Part shown: piece by piece, positions 9,737 to 18,057 of the stretch
Position numbering within the stretch: position 1 is the first letter of the stretch
How the letters are laid out: every line of letters starts with the position of its first letter
Assembly: GCA_019637195.1 (NCBI GenBank)
Contig: JAHBWA010000029.1
Location: 1 to 64,000 of the forward strand
Reading direction: 5' to 3'
DNA length: 64,000 nt
From: Labilithrix sp.
GTDB taxonomy: Bacteria; Myxococcota_A; Polyangia; Polyangiales; Polyangiaceae
Position numbers and translations under genes: made by a program
The notes under the pieces: model-generated
The model's database searches: none
What the model was told of the DNA's origin: nothing
Seen by the model: only the letters and a program-made list of their open reading frames with translations

Positions 9737-10429
9737 ATGTTCACAGGACTCGTCGAGTCGAAGGGGTCGCTCCTCCGGAGGACGCAGCACGGCCCAGGCG
9801 CGCGCCTCGTCATCCGCGGCGAGCTCGTGGGCCCGGGCAAGGACCCGATCGTCCTCGGCGAATCCATCGCCATCGACGGGGTGTGCCTCACGGTCGACGT
9901 CATCGTCGAGCCCGGCGGCCCCGGCCCGACCGTCTTCGAGGCCGACGCCTCGAGCGAGACGCTGGCCAAGACCACCCTCGGCAGCCTGTCCCCCGGCGCC
10001 CCGGTCAACCTCGAGCGTGCGCTCCCGATCGGCGGCCGCCTCGGCGGTCACATCGTGAGCGGCCACGTCGACGGCGTCGGGCGCGTCCTCGAGAAGGTCC
10101 CGACCGGCGCCGCGCAGAAGATCGTCTTCGAGGCTCCGGCCGAGCTCGCGCGCTTCATCGCGCCGAAGGGGTCGATCTGCGTGAGCGGCGTGAGCCTCAC
10201 CGTCAACGGCGTCTCGGGCGCCGCGTTCGACGTCGTGCTCATCCCGCACACGCGTGACAAGACCTCGCTCGACGGGCTCGCCGTCGGCTCCCCGGTGAAC
10301 CTCGAGGTCGACGTGCTCGCGCGCTACGTCGCCCGCTTGCTCGAGGTCGGGCGGGCCCCCGAGACGCCCTCCGACGACTCCCCCGACTCTCGCCTCCTCT
10401 CGCGGCTCCGCGCCGCCGGATTCATCTGA
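9737..10429 (+). CDS. ribE: riboflavin synthase, alpha subunit type
   Basis: 230 residues. It makes riboflavin from two 6,7-dimethyl-8-ribityllumazines. Two lumazine-binding repeats are visible: MFTGLVESKG ... SIAIDGVCLTVDV and LGGHIVSGHVDGVGRVLEK ... SICVSGVSLTVNGVSG. It ends AGFI. First gene of a plus-strand rib cluster; ribBA starts 23 bases downstream. Only 64 bp separate it from the divergent lipoprotein gene, so no FMN riboswitch can fit there. The cluster has no ribD. Confidence 0.95.
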   Translation: MFTGLVESKGSLLRRTQHGPGARLVIRGELVGPGKDPIVLGESIAIDGVCLTVDVIVEPGGPGPTVFEADASSETLAKTTLGSLSPGAPVNLERALPIGGRLGGHIVSGHVDGVGRVLEKVPTGAAQKIVFEAPAELARFIAPKGSICVSGVSLTVNGVSGAAFDVVLIPHTRDKTSLDGLAVGSPVNLEVDVLARYVARLLEVGRAPETPSDDSPDSRLLSRLRAAGFI

Positions 10430-10452
10430 ACCATCCCTCTTCGCCGGCCCCC

Positions 10453-11646
10453 ATGTCCCCCACCCTCAACATCGAGCCCAAGCTCCTCGAGCGCGTGAAC
10501 GGCGCCATCGCCGACATCCGCGCCGGCAAGATGGTCATCCTCGTCGACGACGAGGACCGCGAGAACGAAGGCGACCTCACCATGGCCGCCCAGTTCGTCA
10601 CCCCCGAAGCCGTGAACTTCATGGCCATGCACGGGCGCGGGCTCATCTGCCTCACCATGACCGAGGAGGCCGTCGGCCGGCTCGGGCTGCCGATGATGGC
10701 CGCGCCGGGTCGCTCGGCGCCGAGCCTCGGCACCGCGTTCACGATGAGCATCGAGGCGCGCCACGGCGTCACCACCGGCATCAGCGCCGCCGATCGCGCC
10801 CACACGATGCGCATGGCGGCGAGCCCCGACTGCAAGCCCGACGACCTCGTGACGCCCGGGCACGTCTTCCCGCTCCGCGCGCGCAAGGGCGGCGTGCTGG
10901 TGCGCACGGGCCAGACCGAGGGCTCCGTCGACCTCGCGCGCCTCGCGGGCCTCACCCCCGCCGGCGTCATCTGCGAGATCATGCGCGAGGACGGCGCGAT
11001 GGCGCGGATGCCCGACCTCGAGGTCTTCGGCAAGAAGCACGGCCTGCGCATCGTCACCATCGCCGACCTCATCCAGTACCGGCTGCAGACCGAGCGCCTC
11101 GTCCGGCGCGTGGCCCAGAGCCCGCTCCGCCTCGACGAGACCGGCACGGAGTGGACAGCCAACGTCTACGAGTCCGCGACCGACGGCCGCCAGTTCGTCG
11201 CGCTCACCAAGGGCGAGCTCGGCGCCGGCGCGCCCGTCCTCTGCCGGATGCACTCCGGCTCGACGATCGGCGACGTCTTCGCCTCGACCCCGCGCGACGG
11301 CGGGCGCAACCTCCGCGAGGCCATCCGCCGGATCGAGGCCGAGCGGCGCGGCGTCATCGTCTACCTGCCCCCGCGGCAGTCGGCCTCCGAAGAGATCCTC
11401 TCGCTCCTCGACGCCGGCGCGGCCGGCGCGCCACGCGAGCGCCGGCCCGCGCCGCCGCCCGCCGGCGACAGCCCGCTGCGCGAGTTCGGCATCGGCGCGC
11501 AGATCCTGGCCGACCTCGGCCTGCACGAGATCCGCCTCCTCACCAACAATCCGCGTAAGATCGCCGGAATTTCCGGCTTCGGGCTCGAGGTCGTCGAGAG
11601 CGTCGCCCTCGACGTCGCCGATCCCTACGCCCCCGAAAAGCGCTAG
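10453..11646 (+). CDS. ribBA: 3,4-dihydroxy-2-butanone-4-phosphate synthase fused to a GTP cyclohydrolase II-like domain lacking zinc cysteines
   Basis: 397 residues. Residues 1-215 are the RibB domain with DDEDRENEGDLTMAA and HGVTTGISAADRAHT. The usual GHTE is GQTE (VLVRTGQTEGSVDLARLAG), so a metal-ligand histidine appears replaced by Gln. Residues 216-397 align with RibA and keep GIGAQILADLGLHEIRLLTN and NPRKIAGISGFGLEVVE. Where GTP cyclohydrolase II has HSECLTGDxFxSxRCDCG, this protein reads HSGSTIGDVFASTPRDGG, so all three zinc cysteines are missing. This resembles the RibBX class known from other bacteria, and the GTP cyclohydrolase step probably comes from another gene. The RibB half is probably active, but the Gln change makes that less sure. 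Confidence 0.93.
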   Translation: MSPTLNIEPKLLERVNGAIADIRAGKMVILVDDEDRENEGDLTMAAQFVTPEAVNFMAMHGRGLICLTMTEEAVGRLGLPMMAAPGRSAPSLGTAFTMSIEARHGVTTGISAADRAHTMRMAASPDCKPDDLVTPGHVFPLRARKGGVLVRTGQTEGSVDLARLAGLTPAGVICEIMREDGAMARMPDLEVFGKKHGLRIVTIADLIQYRLQTERLVRRVAQSPLRLDETGTEWTANVYESATDGRQFVALTKGELGAGAPVLCRMHSGSTIGDVFASTPRDGGRNLREAIRRIEAERRGVIVYLPPRQSASEEILSLLDAGAAGAPRERRPAPPPAGDSPLREFGIGAQILADLGLHEIRLLTNNPRKIAGISGFGLEVVESVALDVADPYAPEKR

Positions 11647-11688
11647 AGCGAGACGCTCGGCCCGCCCAGCGAAGACCAAGGAGATCCG

Positions 11689-12219
11689 ATGTCCGTGTCG
11701 CCGCGAATCGTCGAAGGCAACGTAGTCGTGCCGAAGGGAGCGAGGTTCGGCGTCGTCGCGAGCCGCTTCAACCACTTCATCGTCGACCACCTCGTGGGCG
11801 GCGCGCTCGACGCGCTCGTCCGCCACGGCGCGGACGAGGCCAACATCACCGTGGTCCGCGTCCCCGGCGCCTGGGAGATCCCGGTCGCCGTCCAGCGCCT
11901 CGCGCGCGGCGCGGGGGAAGCCGGCGGCGCGGGGGGCAAGAAGAAGCCGGCGAAGCTCGACGCGATCATCGCGCTCGCCGCCGTCATCCGCGGCTCGACC
12001 CCGCACTTCGACTACGTCGCCGGCGAGGTCTCGAAGGGCGTCGCCTCGATCTCGCTCGAGGCGGGGCTGCCGATCTCGTTCGGCGTCCTCACGACCGACA
12101 CCATCGAGCAGGCGATCGAGCGGGCGGGCACCAAGGCAGGCAACAAGGGGTGGGACGCGGCGGTCTCCGCGATCGAGATGGTCTCGCTGGACCGCGCGCT
12201 CGCGGGCGCGGGCTTCTGA
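11689..12219 (+). CDS. ribH: 6,7-dimethyl-8-ribityllumazine synthase
   Basis: 176 residues. It condenses the RibB product with the ribitylaminopyrimidine to give lumazine. Landmarks: [36 protein letters not shown], the catalytic-histidine loop [20 protein letters not shown] and [16 protein letters not shown]. An insertion of about 12 residues ([14 protein letters not shown]) after the second helix is unusual. AAGGAGATC precedes the ATG at good spacing. Followed by nusB after 11 bases, a common pairing in bacteria. Confidence 0.96.
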   Translation: MSVSPRIVEGNVVVPKGARFGVVASRFNHFIVDHLVGGALDALVRHGADEANITVVRVPGAWEIPVAVQRLARGAGEAGGAGGKKKPAKLDAIIALAAVIRGSTPHFDYVAGEVSKGVASISLEAGLPISFGVLTTDTIEQAIERAGTKAGNKGWDAAVSAIEMVSLDRALAGAGF

Positions 12220-12230
12220 GGAGGAGCACG

Positions 12231-12719
12231 ATGGGTGCGCGTCGTTCGGGCCGCGAGGCCGCGCTGCAGATGCTCTTCCAGCTCGAGGCGTCGGGGGCGA
12301 CCGCCCCGCAGACGATCGAGCTGTTCTGGCGCGCGTCGGCGGACGCCGACTTCGAGCCGGATCCGGAGGGCCGGCTCTACGCCGACACGATCGTCCGCGG
12401 CGTCGCCCACAGCCTCGCCGCCGTCGACGCGCGGATCGCGGCGGCCTCGCAGAACTGGCGCCTCGAGCGCATGAGCCGCGTCGACCGCAACCTGCTCCGG
12501 ATGGGCACGTGGGAGCTCATGGAGCAGAAGGACGTCCCGCGCCCCGTGGTGATCGACGAGGCCGTCGAGCTCGCGAAGTCCTACGGGACCGAAGACTCGA
12601 GCGGCTTCGTCAACGGCGTGCTCGATCGCATCGCGACCGATCTCGGCCGCACCGGCGAGGCCAAGGCCGACGCGAAGGGCGCCGACGGCGCGAAGGGCGG
12701 AGGAAAAGGCGCGCGCTGA
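12231..12719 (+). CDS. nusB: transcription antitermination protein NusB
   Basis: 162 residues. An all-helical RNA-binding protein that works with NusE/S10 on boxA during rRNA transcription. Seen: RRSGREAALQMLFQLEASG, NWRLERMSRVDRNLLRMGTW, VIDEAVELAKSYGTEDSSGF and VNGVLDRIA, all standard. GAGGAG lies 4 bases before the ATG at 12231. The C-terminal 20 residues are a Lys/Gly/Ala tail (KADAKGADGAKGGGKGAR), atypical of the family. Its stop overlaps the next start (TGATG). Confidence 0.96.
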   Translation: MGARRSGREAALQMLFQLEASGATAPQTIELFWRASADADFEPDPEGRLYADTIVRGVAHSLAAVDARIAAASQNWRLERMSRVDRNLLRMGTWELMEQKDVPRPVVIDEAVELAKSYGTEDSSGFVNGVLDRIATDLGRTGEAKADAKGADGAKGGGKGAR

Positions 12720-13252
12720 TGCTCGATCTCCGCTTCGTCCCGCGTGCTCTCCGGCACCTCGATGAGACGAGCGCCGAGGTCGTCGCCTGCGGCATCTACC
12801 GCGACGCGCGCCCGCTCACGGGCCTCGCGGGCCTGCTCGACTGGCGCCTCGCCGGGCGCCTGAGCCGCCTCGCGAAGCAGGGCTTCCTCCTCGGCGAGGT
12901 CGGCGAGCTGCTCGCCCTGCCCGTTCGCCCGCGGCTGCCGTTCGACAAGCTCCTCGTCGCCGGGCTCGGGCCGCGCGGCGCCTTCGGCGACGCGACCTTC
13001 CGCAAGGTCCTCGAGCGGACGATCGGCGCGCTCGAGGGCCTGCACGTGAAGAAGGCGATCGTCGAGCTGCCCGGCCGCGGCGACCAGGGCATCAGCCCCG
13101 AGCGCGCCGCCGAGCTCCTCCTCGACCTCATCGGCGACGACGAGCGCGACGCGCTCACCTTCGTCGAAGATCCGGGCGACCAGCAGCGCATCGAGAAGCA
13201 CGCGCAGGAGCGCCGACGCTCGGCGCTGCGCGCGGAGCACGCCGGGCGCTGA
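12719..13252 (+). CDS. leucyl aminopeptidase N-terminal-domain protein (no catalytic domain)
   Basis: 177 residues starting in a TGATG overlap with nusB. The fold pattern resembles the N-terminal macro-like domain of M17 leucyl aminopeptidases: LPFDKLLVAGLGPRGAFGD, FRKVLERTIGALEGLHVKKAIVELPGRGDQGI. There is no M17 metal-binding C-terminal domain. Such stand-alone domains occur in myxobacteria and have no assigned function. The overlap indicates co-translation with nusB at the end of the rib operon. Confidence 0.65.
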   Translation: MLDLRFVPRALRHLDETSAEVVACGIYRDARPLTGLAGLLDWRLAGRLSRLAKQGFLLGEVGELLALPVRPRLPFDKLLVAGLGPRGAFGDATFRKVLERTIGALEGLHVKKAIVELPGRGDQGISPERAAELLLDLIGDDERDALTFVEDPGDQQRIEKHAQERRRSALRAEHAGR

Positions 13253-13272
13253 TCGAGGCGACGCGACGCGAG

Positions 13273-13342
13273 CGCCGCGAGCCGCGTCGAGCACGACGCG
13301 GGCCGACCGCCGCGAGCCGCGTCGAGCACGACGCGGGCCGAC
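13273..13342. repeat. 35-bp direct tandem repeat, 2 copies
   Basis: A 35-bp unit beginning CGCCGCGAGCCGCGTCGAGC occurs twice back to back in the 184-bp gap between the rib operon and the NUDIX gene. No gene in the gap. Confidence 0.85.
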
Positions 13343-13436
13343 CGCCGGGCGCGGCCCCGAGCGAGCGACGCGAGCCGAGGCTGCGCCCGGCCCCCGCACA
13401 CTCCCGGCCACTCCAGAGACGTGCTAACGACGTCGC

Positions 13437-14339
13437 GTGCTCGATCTGAAGCTCGACCGCGCCGCCGCTCCGCCGAAAGACGCCGCGACGATCGTCCTCG
13501 TGCGGGACGCCGCGACCGGCGACGGGATCGAGCTCTTCTGCGTCGAGCGGAGCAAGCAGAGCCGCTTCCTCGGCGGGGCGATCGTCTTCCCGGGCGGCAA
13601 GCTCGACGCGAGCGACGCCTCCGGCGAGTGGGCGAAGCTCGCGACCGAGGCGCGCGAGCCCGCGCGCGAGCCCGCGATCCCGTTCACGACCGACGCGGCC
13701 CACCTCCGGGCGCTGGCGATCGCGGCAAGCCGCGAGACGCTCGAGGAGGCCGCGATGCTCCACGTCGTCGGCGCGGGGAGACGCGTGACGCAGGAGGACC
13801 TCTTCGCGCTCCGCGCGCGCCTCACGTCGGAGCCTGGCGCGCTGCGGGCGTTCCTCGCCGACTCGAACCTGCGGCTCGATCTGCAGGCGCTGCACCCGCT
13901 CGCGCGCTGGGTGACGCCGGAGGCCGAGGCGCGCCGCTACGACGCGCGCTTCTTCGTCGCGGTGGCGCCTCCCGGCCAGACCGGCGCGCACGACGAGCAC
14001 GAGACGATGGCGAGCTTCTGGGCGTCACCCGCCGAGGTGCTGCGCCGCTGGGAGGCCGGCGAGGTCCAGGTGGCGCCGCCGACCCACTGCACGATCGCGC
14101 TGCTCGCGTCGTGCACCACCACGGACGCCGTGCTCGCGCTCGCCGCCGAGAGCTGCCTCGACCCGATCTGCCCGCGGCTCGTTCGCGCCGGACAGCGCGA
14201 CACCGCCGGCGCGGGCGAGACGCTCGCGCTCGCGCTCCCCGGCGATCCCGAGCACGAGGTGCGCGAGCCTCGCGTCCCGGGCCCCTCGCGCTACGTGCTC
14301 CGCGGTGATCGATGGCTGGCCGAGGACGCCCCGCGCTGA
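13437..14339 (+). CDS. NUDIX hydrolase family protein (NUDT19-like)
   Basis: 300 residues from a GTG at 13437. The N-terminus reads AATIVLVRDAATGDGIELFCVER and FLGGAIVFPGGKLDASD, followed after an insertion by ALAIAASRETLEEAAMLHV. This is the split NUDIX box (G...RETxEEA) typical of the longer NUDT7/NUDT19 CoA-diphosphatase-like proteins. A later segment HPLARWVTPEAEARRYDARFFVAVAPPGQ is also characteristic of that group. The substrate is probably a nucleoside diphosphate derivative such as CoA. The last 28 bases overlap the next gene. Confidence 0.85.
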   Translation: MLDLKLDRAAAPPKDAATIVLVRDAATGDGIELFCVERSKQSRFLGGAIVFPGGKLDASDASGEWAKLATEAREPAREPAIPFTTDAAHLRALAIAASRETLEEAAMLHVVGAGRRVTQEDLFALRARLTSEPGALRAFLADSNLRLDLQALHPLARWVTPEAEARRYDARFFVAVAPPGQTGAHDEHETMASFWASPAEVLRRWEAGEVQVAPPTHCTIALLASCTTTDAVLALAAESCLDPICPRLVRAGQRDTAGAGETLALALPGDPEHEVREPRVPGPSRYVLRGDRWLAEDAPR

Positions 14340-15016
14340 CGAGCCCGGCTCGGGCGGGCGCGCAGCCGGAGACGAAGGCGCGCGGGCGCGCCGGAGAAGG
14401 CCGTCCGCGCGGCGCTGCGCCCGCGCTCGGGCGCCCGCTGCTCTACACCGCGCAGGACCTCGCGCGCTTCTGCGAGGTCGATCTCAAGACGATCCACCAC
14501 TGGGCCGACGGCGGGAAGATCGCGCATCACCGGACCGAGGGGCGGCACCTCCGCTTCCGCCGCAACCACGTCGTCGCGTTCCTCCGGCGCCACGGCTACC
14601 CGCTGCACGCCGAGCTCGCCGCCGCGCGGCCCACCGTCTTCTTCGCGCTGGCGAGCGCCGCGTCGTCGGCCGGCGGGGCGGACGACGCCTCGCAGGGTGA
14701 GATCGTGAAGAAGCTCGCGCCGCGCTTCGCGGTGCGTCGCTTCGACAACGCCGTCACGGCGATCGCGCACCTGATCGCAGGCGAGCCCGACGCGCTCGTC
14801 GTCGCCCTCGACGATCCGACCTGGAGCGGGCCGCGCGCCGCGCACGCGCTCAAGAGCGCCGCGGCGACGTCGTGGGTCGCCCTGGTCGTGGTGACCGCCG
14901 ACGCGAACGGCGCGGGCGCGAGCGCCGCGCGCGAGGCAGGCGCCGACCTCGTCATCGAGGCGTCGGAGCTGCCGCGCGTGGGCGGCGAGCTCACGCGCGT
15001 CCTCGGGATCGGCTGA
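14312..15016 (+). CDS. helix-turn-helix (MerR/excisionase-type) protein with pseudo-receiver tail
   Basis: 234 residues. A basic 40-residue leader precedes a winged HTH resembling BldC/excisionase: LLYTAQDLARFCEVDLKTIHHWADGGKIAHHRTEGRHLRFRRNHVVAFLR (residues about 43-92). The C-terminal 120 residues have alternating strands and helices like a CheY receiver (TVFFALASA, ALVVALDDP, VALVVVTAD, GADLVIEAS). The phospho-acceptor Asp context and conserved Lys are not clear, so it is probably not phosphorylated. It overlaps the NUDIX gene by 28 bases if this ATG is used; a later start is possible. Target DNA is unknown. Confidence 0.7.
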   Translation: MAGRGRPALTSPARAGAQPETKARGRAGEGRPRGAAPALGRPLLYTAQDLARFCEVDLKTIHHWADGGKIAHHRTEGRHLRFRRNHVVAFLRRHGYPLHAELAAARPTVFFALASAASSAGGADDASQGEIVKKLAPRFAVRRFDNAVTAIAHLIAGEPDALVVALDDPTWSGPRAAHALKSAAATSWVALVVVTADANGAGASAAREAGADLVIEASELPRVGGELTRVLGIG

Positions 15017-15100
15017 GCGCCGCGGGCGACGTGCCGCGACGCGAGGTACGGGGGGTGCACGCCCTCGCGCCGTGCCGGCGGAGGCCGCGCGGGAGGCATC

Positions 15101-15769
15101 ATGCGAGCGGCGACTCGAGCGACAGCGATCATCCTCGCCACAGCCATGGTGAGCGGCGGAGCGTGCAAGAGCAGCGAGCCCGAGGAGCCGGGCGATCCAA
15201 AGCCGCCCGGCATTCCCTTCGTGCCGCCGACGTTCGACGACGACGCCGGCGCCGGCGCCGCGAAGCCCTCCCGCGACACCGACGGATGGCTGGTGCTCGA
15301 TCCCGGCGCTGCGGACCCGACGCTCGTGACCCGCGCCATCGCGACGCTCCAGCCGACGAAGGGAAACAAGGCTGCCGGCACGGTGCGCCTCAACGAGATG
15401 ACCAACGGCCTCCGCATCCGGGTCGCGTTCTCCGGGCTGACGTTTCTCGGCAAGTACACGATCCGCGTCCACCTCCTCGGCGACTGCTCGGGCGAGGACG
15501 GAGCCAGCGCCGGCCCGGCCTTCAACTTCGACGGCAGCTCGCTCGAGCCGCAGAGCCCGAACCCCACGATGGGCAACCTCGGCGAGCTCCAGGCGGACGT
15601 CTCGGGCAACGCCAAGGGCGAGGGAACGGCCGACCTGCCCGTCCTTCAGGGCCACTACTCGATCGTCGGGCGCTCCGTCATCTTGCACGGCACGTCGAAC
15701 GATCCGGCGCAGGCCGGCGTCGAGGGCCCGCGCCTCGCGTGCGGCGTCATCGGCGTCTTCGCGGACTGA
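15101..15769 (+). CDS. Cu/Zn superoxide dismutase-like lipoprotein, metal ligands mostly lost
   Basis: 222 residues with signal peptide and lipobox VSGGACKSS. Residues about 85-220 follow the SodC fold: LRIRVAFSGLTFLGKYTIRVHLLGDC, then AGPAFNFDG, NLGELQADVSGNAKG, IVGRSVILHG and the ending GPRLACGVIG. The disulfide cysteines (GDC and LAC) are kept. Of the metal ligands, the second His of HxH (RVH) and the late His (ILHG) remain. The first His is Arg, the AGGH His is Ala, and the HLGDL motif is NLGEL. Superoxide dismutation is unlikely; a binding or structural role is possible. Confidence 0.75.
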   Translation: MRAATRATAIILATAMVSGGACKSSEPEEPGDPKPPGIPFVPPTFDDDAGAGAAKPSRDTDGWLVLDPGAADPTLVTRAIATLQPTKGNKAAGTVRLNEMTNGLRIRVAFSGLTFLGKYTIRVHLLGDCSGEDGASAGPAFNFDGSSLEPQSPNPTMGNLGELQADVSGNAKGEGTADLPVLQGHYSIVGRSVILHGTSNDPAQAGVEGPRLACGVIGVFAD

Positions 15770-15802
15770 GCGCGCGCCGAGGCGCGGGACGCGCGCCGGC
15801 GC

Positions 15803-15889
15803 GCGAGGCGGCGACGTCCGCGCGAGGCGACGACGTCCGCGCGAGGCGACGACGACCGCGCGAGGCGACGACGTCCGCGCGAGGCGGCG
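15803..15889. repeat. 19-bp tandem repeat, about 4.5 copies
   Basis: Unit GCGAGGCGACGACGTCCGC at 15803, 15822, 15841 and 15860, with a partial fifth copy. Variation is limited to one or two bases per copy. It fills the gap between convergent genes and ends 2 bases before the amidase stop codon. Confidence 0.9.
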
Positions 15890-15891
15890 CG

Positions 15892-17562
15892 TCAGCGCCC
15901 CTCGCGGTAGGCCCTGACGGCGTTCGCGATCCCGTCGGCGAGGCGCTGCTGGTAGTCGGCCGACCCGAGGCGCTGCTCCTCGAGCGCGTGCGAGATGTAG
16001 CTCGTCTCGAAGAGGACCGCCGGCATGCGCGCTCCCACGAGGACGTAGAAGGCGGCGTAGTGTACCCCGCCGTCGAGGATGTCTCCGTAGCGCGTACCGA
16101 GCGACGCCACCCCGGCGCGCTGGAGCAGCTCGGCGAAGCGGGTGGAGCGCGTCGATTGATCGGCGAGGCGCATCGAGGCGAGGAGCTGCGCGACCTCGTT
16201 GCTCGCCGCCTGGCTCGTCGCGTTCTCGCGCGCGGCGACGCGCCCGGCCATGTCGCTCGTGGTCGTGTCGAGGACGTACGTCTCGACGCCGCGCTTGGTC
16301 TTGTTCTCGGCGGCGTTGCAGTGGATCGAGACGAACAGATCCGCGCCGAAGGCGTTCGCGCGCGCGGTGCGCTCCTCGAGCGTCACGTAGCGATCGTCGT
16401 CGCGCGTGAGCGCCACCTGGATGCCGAGACGGGCGAGCATCGGCGCGAGCTTGTGGGCGACCGCGAGCGTGACGTCCTTCTCCTTGAGGCCCGACGGTCC
16501 CTGCGCGCCGGGATCGTTGCCGCCGTGGCCGGCGTCGATCGCCACGCGATCGACCGCGCGACCCGCGCCCTTCGGCCCCGAGCCCGGCGGGAACTTCGCG
16601 ATGTCGATGACGACGCGGAACGGCTCGAGCAAGTGGAACACTCGCCGGTAGGCGGGCCCGCTCAGATCGAGCGCCACACGCGAGCCCGTCGTGGTCGGCT
16701 CGGCGAGGATCTTCGAGACGATGCCGCCGACCGGTGTATCGCGCGAGCTGCCCCCGAGCTCGACGCCGTCGAGCTCGACGTAGGTGCGCGCGCCCTGCCC
16801 GGCGCCGCTCGCGACGTCCCCGACGCGGAACCGCGAGCTCCGGTCGAGGTGGACCACGATGCGCGCCGCCTCCGCGCCGCCCCACTGCTCGATCTTGGTG
16901 ATGCGCGGGGCGACGAGGACCCGCGACGGACCGGCGTCGAGGACCGCGAGCGCGATGGCGCCCTCTCCCGCGAGGCCGCGATCGATCGCGTCGAGGACGG
17001 CGCCCGGCGGCCGAAACGCCGCGAGCGCCGCGAGCGGCTGCTCGACGGTCGCCCCGCAGAGCGTCCCGCCCGCGCTGCCGCCGTCGGCCGGGAGGCCCGC
17101 GGCCGTGCCGCGACGCTGGACCCGGTAGAGCTCGGCGTAGGACGTCTCGGCGTTCTTCGCGAGATCGCCGGCCAGCACCGCGCCGCGCACGGCGGCGTCG
17201 CACGCCCCGCGGAGGGTGAGGTCCTTGCCGGCGGCGCGATAGAGGTCGAGCGCCTCCTTCGCGTCCTGCTCGCGGTGCTCGACCCGCCAGATCCGCTCGT
17301 AGACGGCGGCCGCGAGCGCGTGGAGCTCGACGGCCCGGGCGCCGGCGCCCTCTTTCAGGGCCAGCGCCTCGATCGCCTGACCGAGGGTGATCACCTGGGG
17401 TCGGGGGGGGAGCGTCGCGCCCGGCGCGAGCAGCGCCTCCGCGCGCGCGACGTCGCCGTCGCTCCCCGCGTCCGCGCCCGCCGCGGGGGTCCCGCCGCAC
17501 GACAGCACCGCCAGCCCGAGGGCGAGGGCGAACACGATCCGACGCGGTGGAAGGAGCCCCAT
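15892..17562 (-). CDS. N-acetylmuramoyl-L-alanine amidase with AMIN domain, lipoprotein
   Basis: 556 residues from the ATG at 17562. Signal and lipobox (LAVLSCGG) indicate a periplasmic lipoprotein. Residues about 40-190 are helical and may be TPR-like. An AMIN domain (septal peptidoglycan targeting) lies near 210-335: ITKIEQWGGAEAARIVVHLD. Amidase_3 occupies about 345-556. Zinc and catalytic residues are all visible: His in IDAGHGGNDPGA, Glu in LKEKDVTL, His in DLFVSIHCNAAE, Glu in PAVLFETSYIS. It cleaves peptide stems from glycan in daughter-cell separation, as AmiC does. Divergent from the next plus-strand gene with 30 bp between them. Confidence 0.92.
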   Translation of the reverse strand: MGLLPPRRIVFALALGLAVLSCGGTPAAGADAGSDGDVARAEALLAPGATLPPRPQVITLGQAIEALALKEGAGARAVELHALAAAVYERIWRVEHREQDAKEALDLYRAAGKDLTLRGACDAAVRGAVLAGDLAKNAETSYAELYRVQRRGTAAGLPADGGSAGGTLCGATVEQPLAALAAFRPPGAVLDAIDRGLAGEGAIALAVLDAGPSRVLVAPRITKIEQWGGAEAARIVVHLDRSSRFRVGDVASGAGQGARTYVELDGVELGGSSRDTPVGGIVSKILAEPTTTGSRVALDLSGPAYRRVFHLLEPFRVVIDIAKFPPGSGPKGAGRAVDRVAIDAGHGGNDPGAQGPSGLKEKDVTLAVAHKLAPMLARLGIQVALTRDDDRYVTLEERTARANAFGADLFVSIHCNAAENKTKRGVETYVLDTTTSDMAGRVAARENATSQAASNEVAQLLASMRLADQSTRSTRFAELLQRAGVASLGTRYGDILDGGVHYAAFYVLVGARMPAVLFETSYISHALEEQRLGSADYQQRLADGIANAVRAYREGR

Positions 17563-17592
17563 CAACGCGAAACCGAAGGTATCATCGCCGCC

Positions 17593-18057
17593 GTGGAAAG
17601 CCGAAGCGAGGACGACCCCATCTACTCCGATCGCACGACCGGTCAACGCTTCTCCGACGCGACGGCGATGGTCAACGCGTACCTGAAGCGCTTCGCCGAG
17701 CGCTCCGGCCACGAGCTCCAGCCGCTCGACGAGAACGGCTACACGCAGACGCGCAAGGGCTCGGCGAGCATCGGCGTGAACGTGCTCGACGATCACGGCG
17801 TCCTGCTCCTCATCGCCCCCGTCATCCCGGTGCCGAAGAACGGCCGCGAGGCGCTCTATCGGAGGCTCCTCGAGCTCTCGTTCCTCACGACGGCCGACGC
17901 CTCCTTCGCGATCGACGCCGCGAAGGACGAGGTCTTCGTCCGGGCGCTGCGCCGCCTCTCGGGCCTCGACTACGAGGAGTTCGAGGACCTGCTCGACACC
18001 GTCGGGCGCGTCGCCGACGAATGGGACGACGTCCTCCGGCGCGAGTTCCCGAGCTGA
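17593..18057 (+). CDS. YbjN/type III chaperone-like protein
   Basis: 154 residues from a GTG at 17593; an in-frame ATG at 17668 (MVNAYLKRF) is a weaker alternative. The pattern GVNVLDDHGVLLLIAPVIPVP, LYRRLLELSFLTTADASFAIDAAKDEVFVRALRRLSGLDYEEFEDLLDTVGRVAD resembles the YbjN / CesT-like secretion-chaperone fold. No secretion genes lie nearby, so the match points to fold rather than to type III secretion. Probably cytoplasmic. Only 30 bp separate it from the divergent amidase gene. Confidence 0.7.
   Translation: MESRSEDDPIYSDRTTGQRFSDATAMVNAYLKRFAERSGHELQPLDENGYTQTRKGSASIGVNVLDDHGVLLLIAPVIPVPKNGREALYRRLLELSFLTTADASFAIDAAKDEVFVRALRRLSGLDYEEFEDLLDTVGRVADEWDDVLRREFPS

Noticed and set aside
9040..10008. 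Longer start for the Cys-rich lipoprotein, reaching 10008
   Set aside because: It would overlap most of the ribE 5' end and put about 110 residues before the signal peptide. The GTG at 9672 gives a normal lipoprotein signal.
17593..18057. Evidence for a type III secretion system from the chaperone-like gene
   Set aside because: No secretion apparatus genes are near; the YbjN/CesT-like fold is widespread outside such systems.
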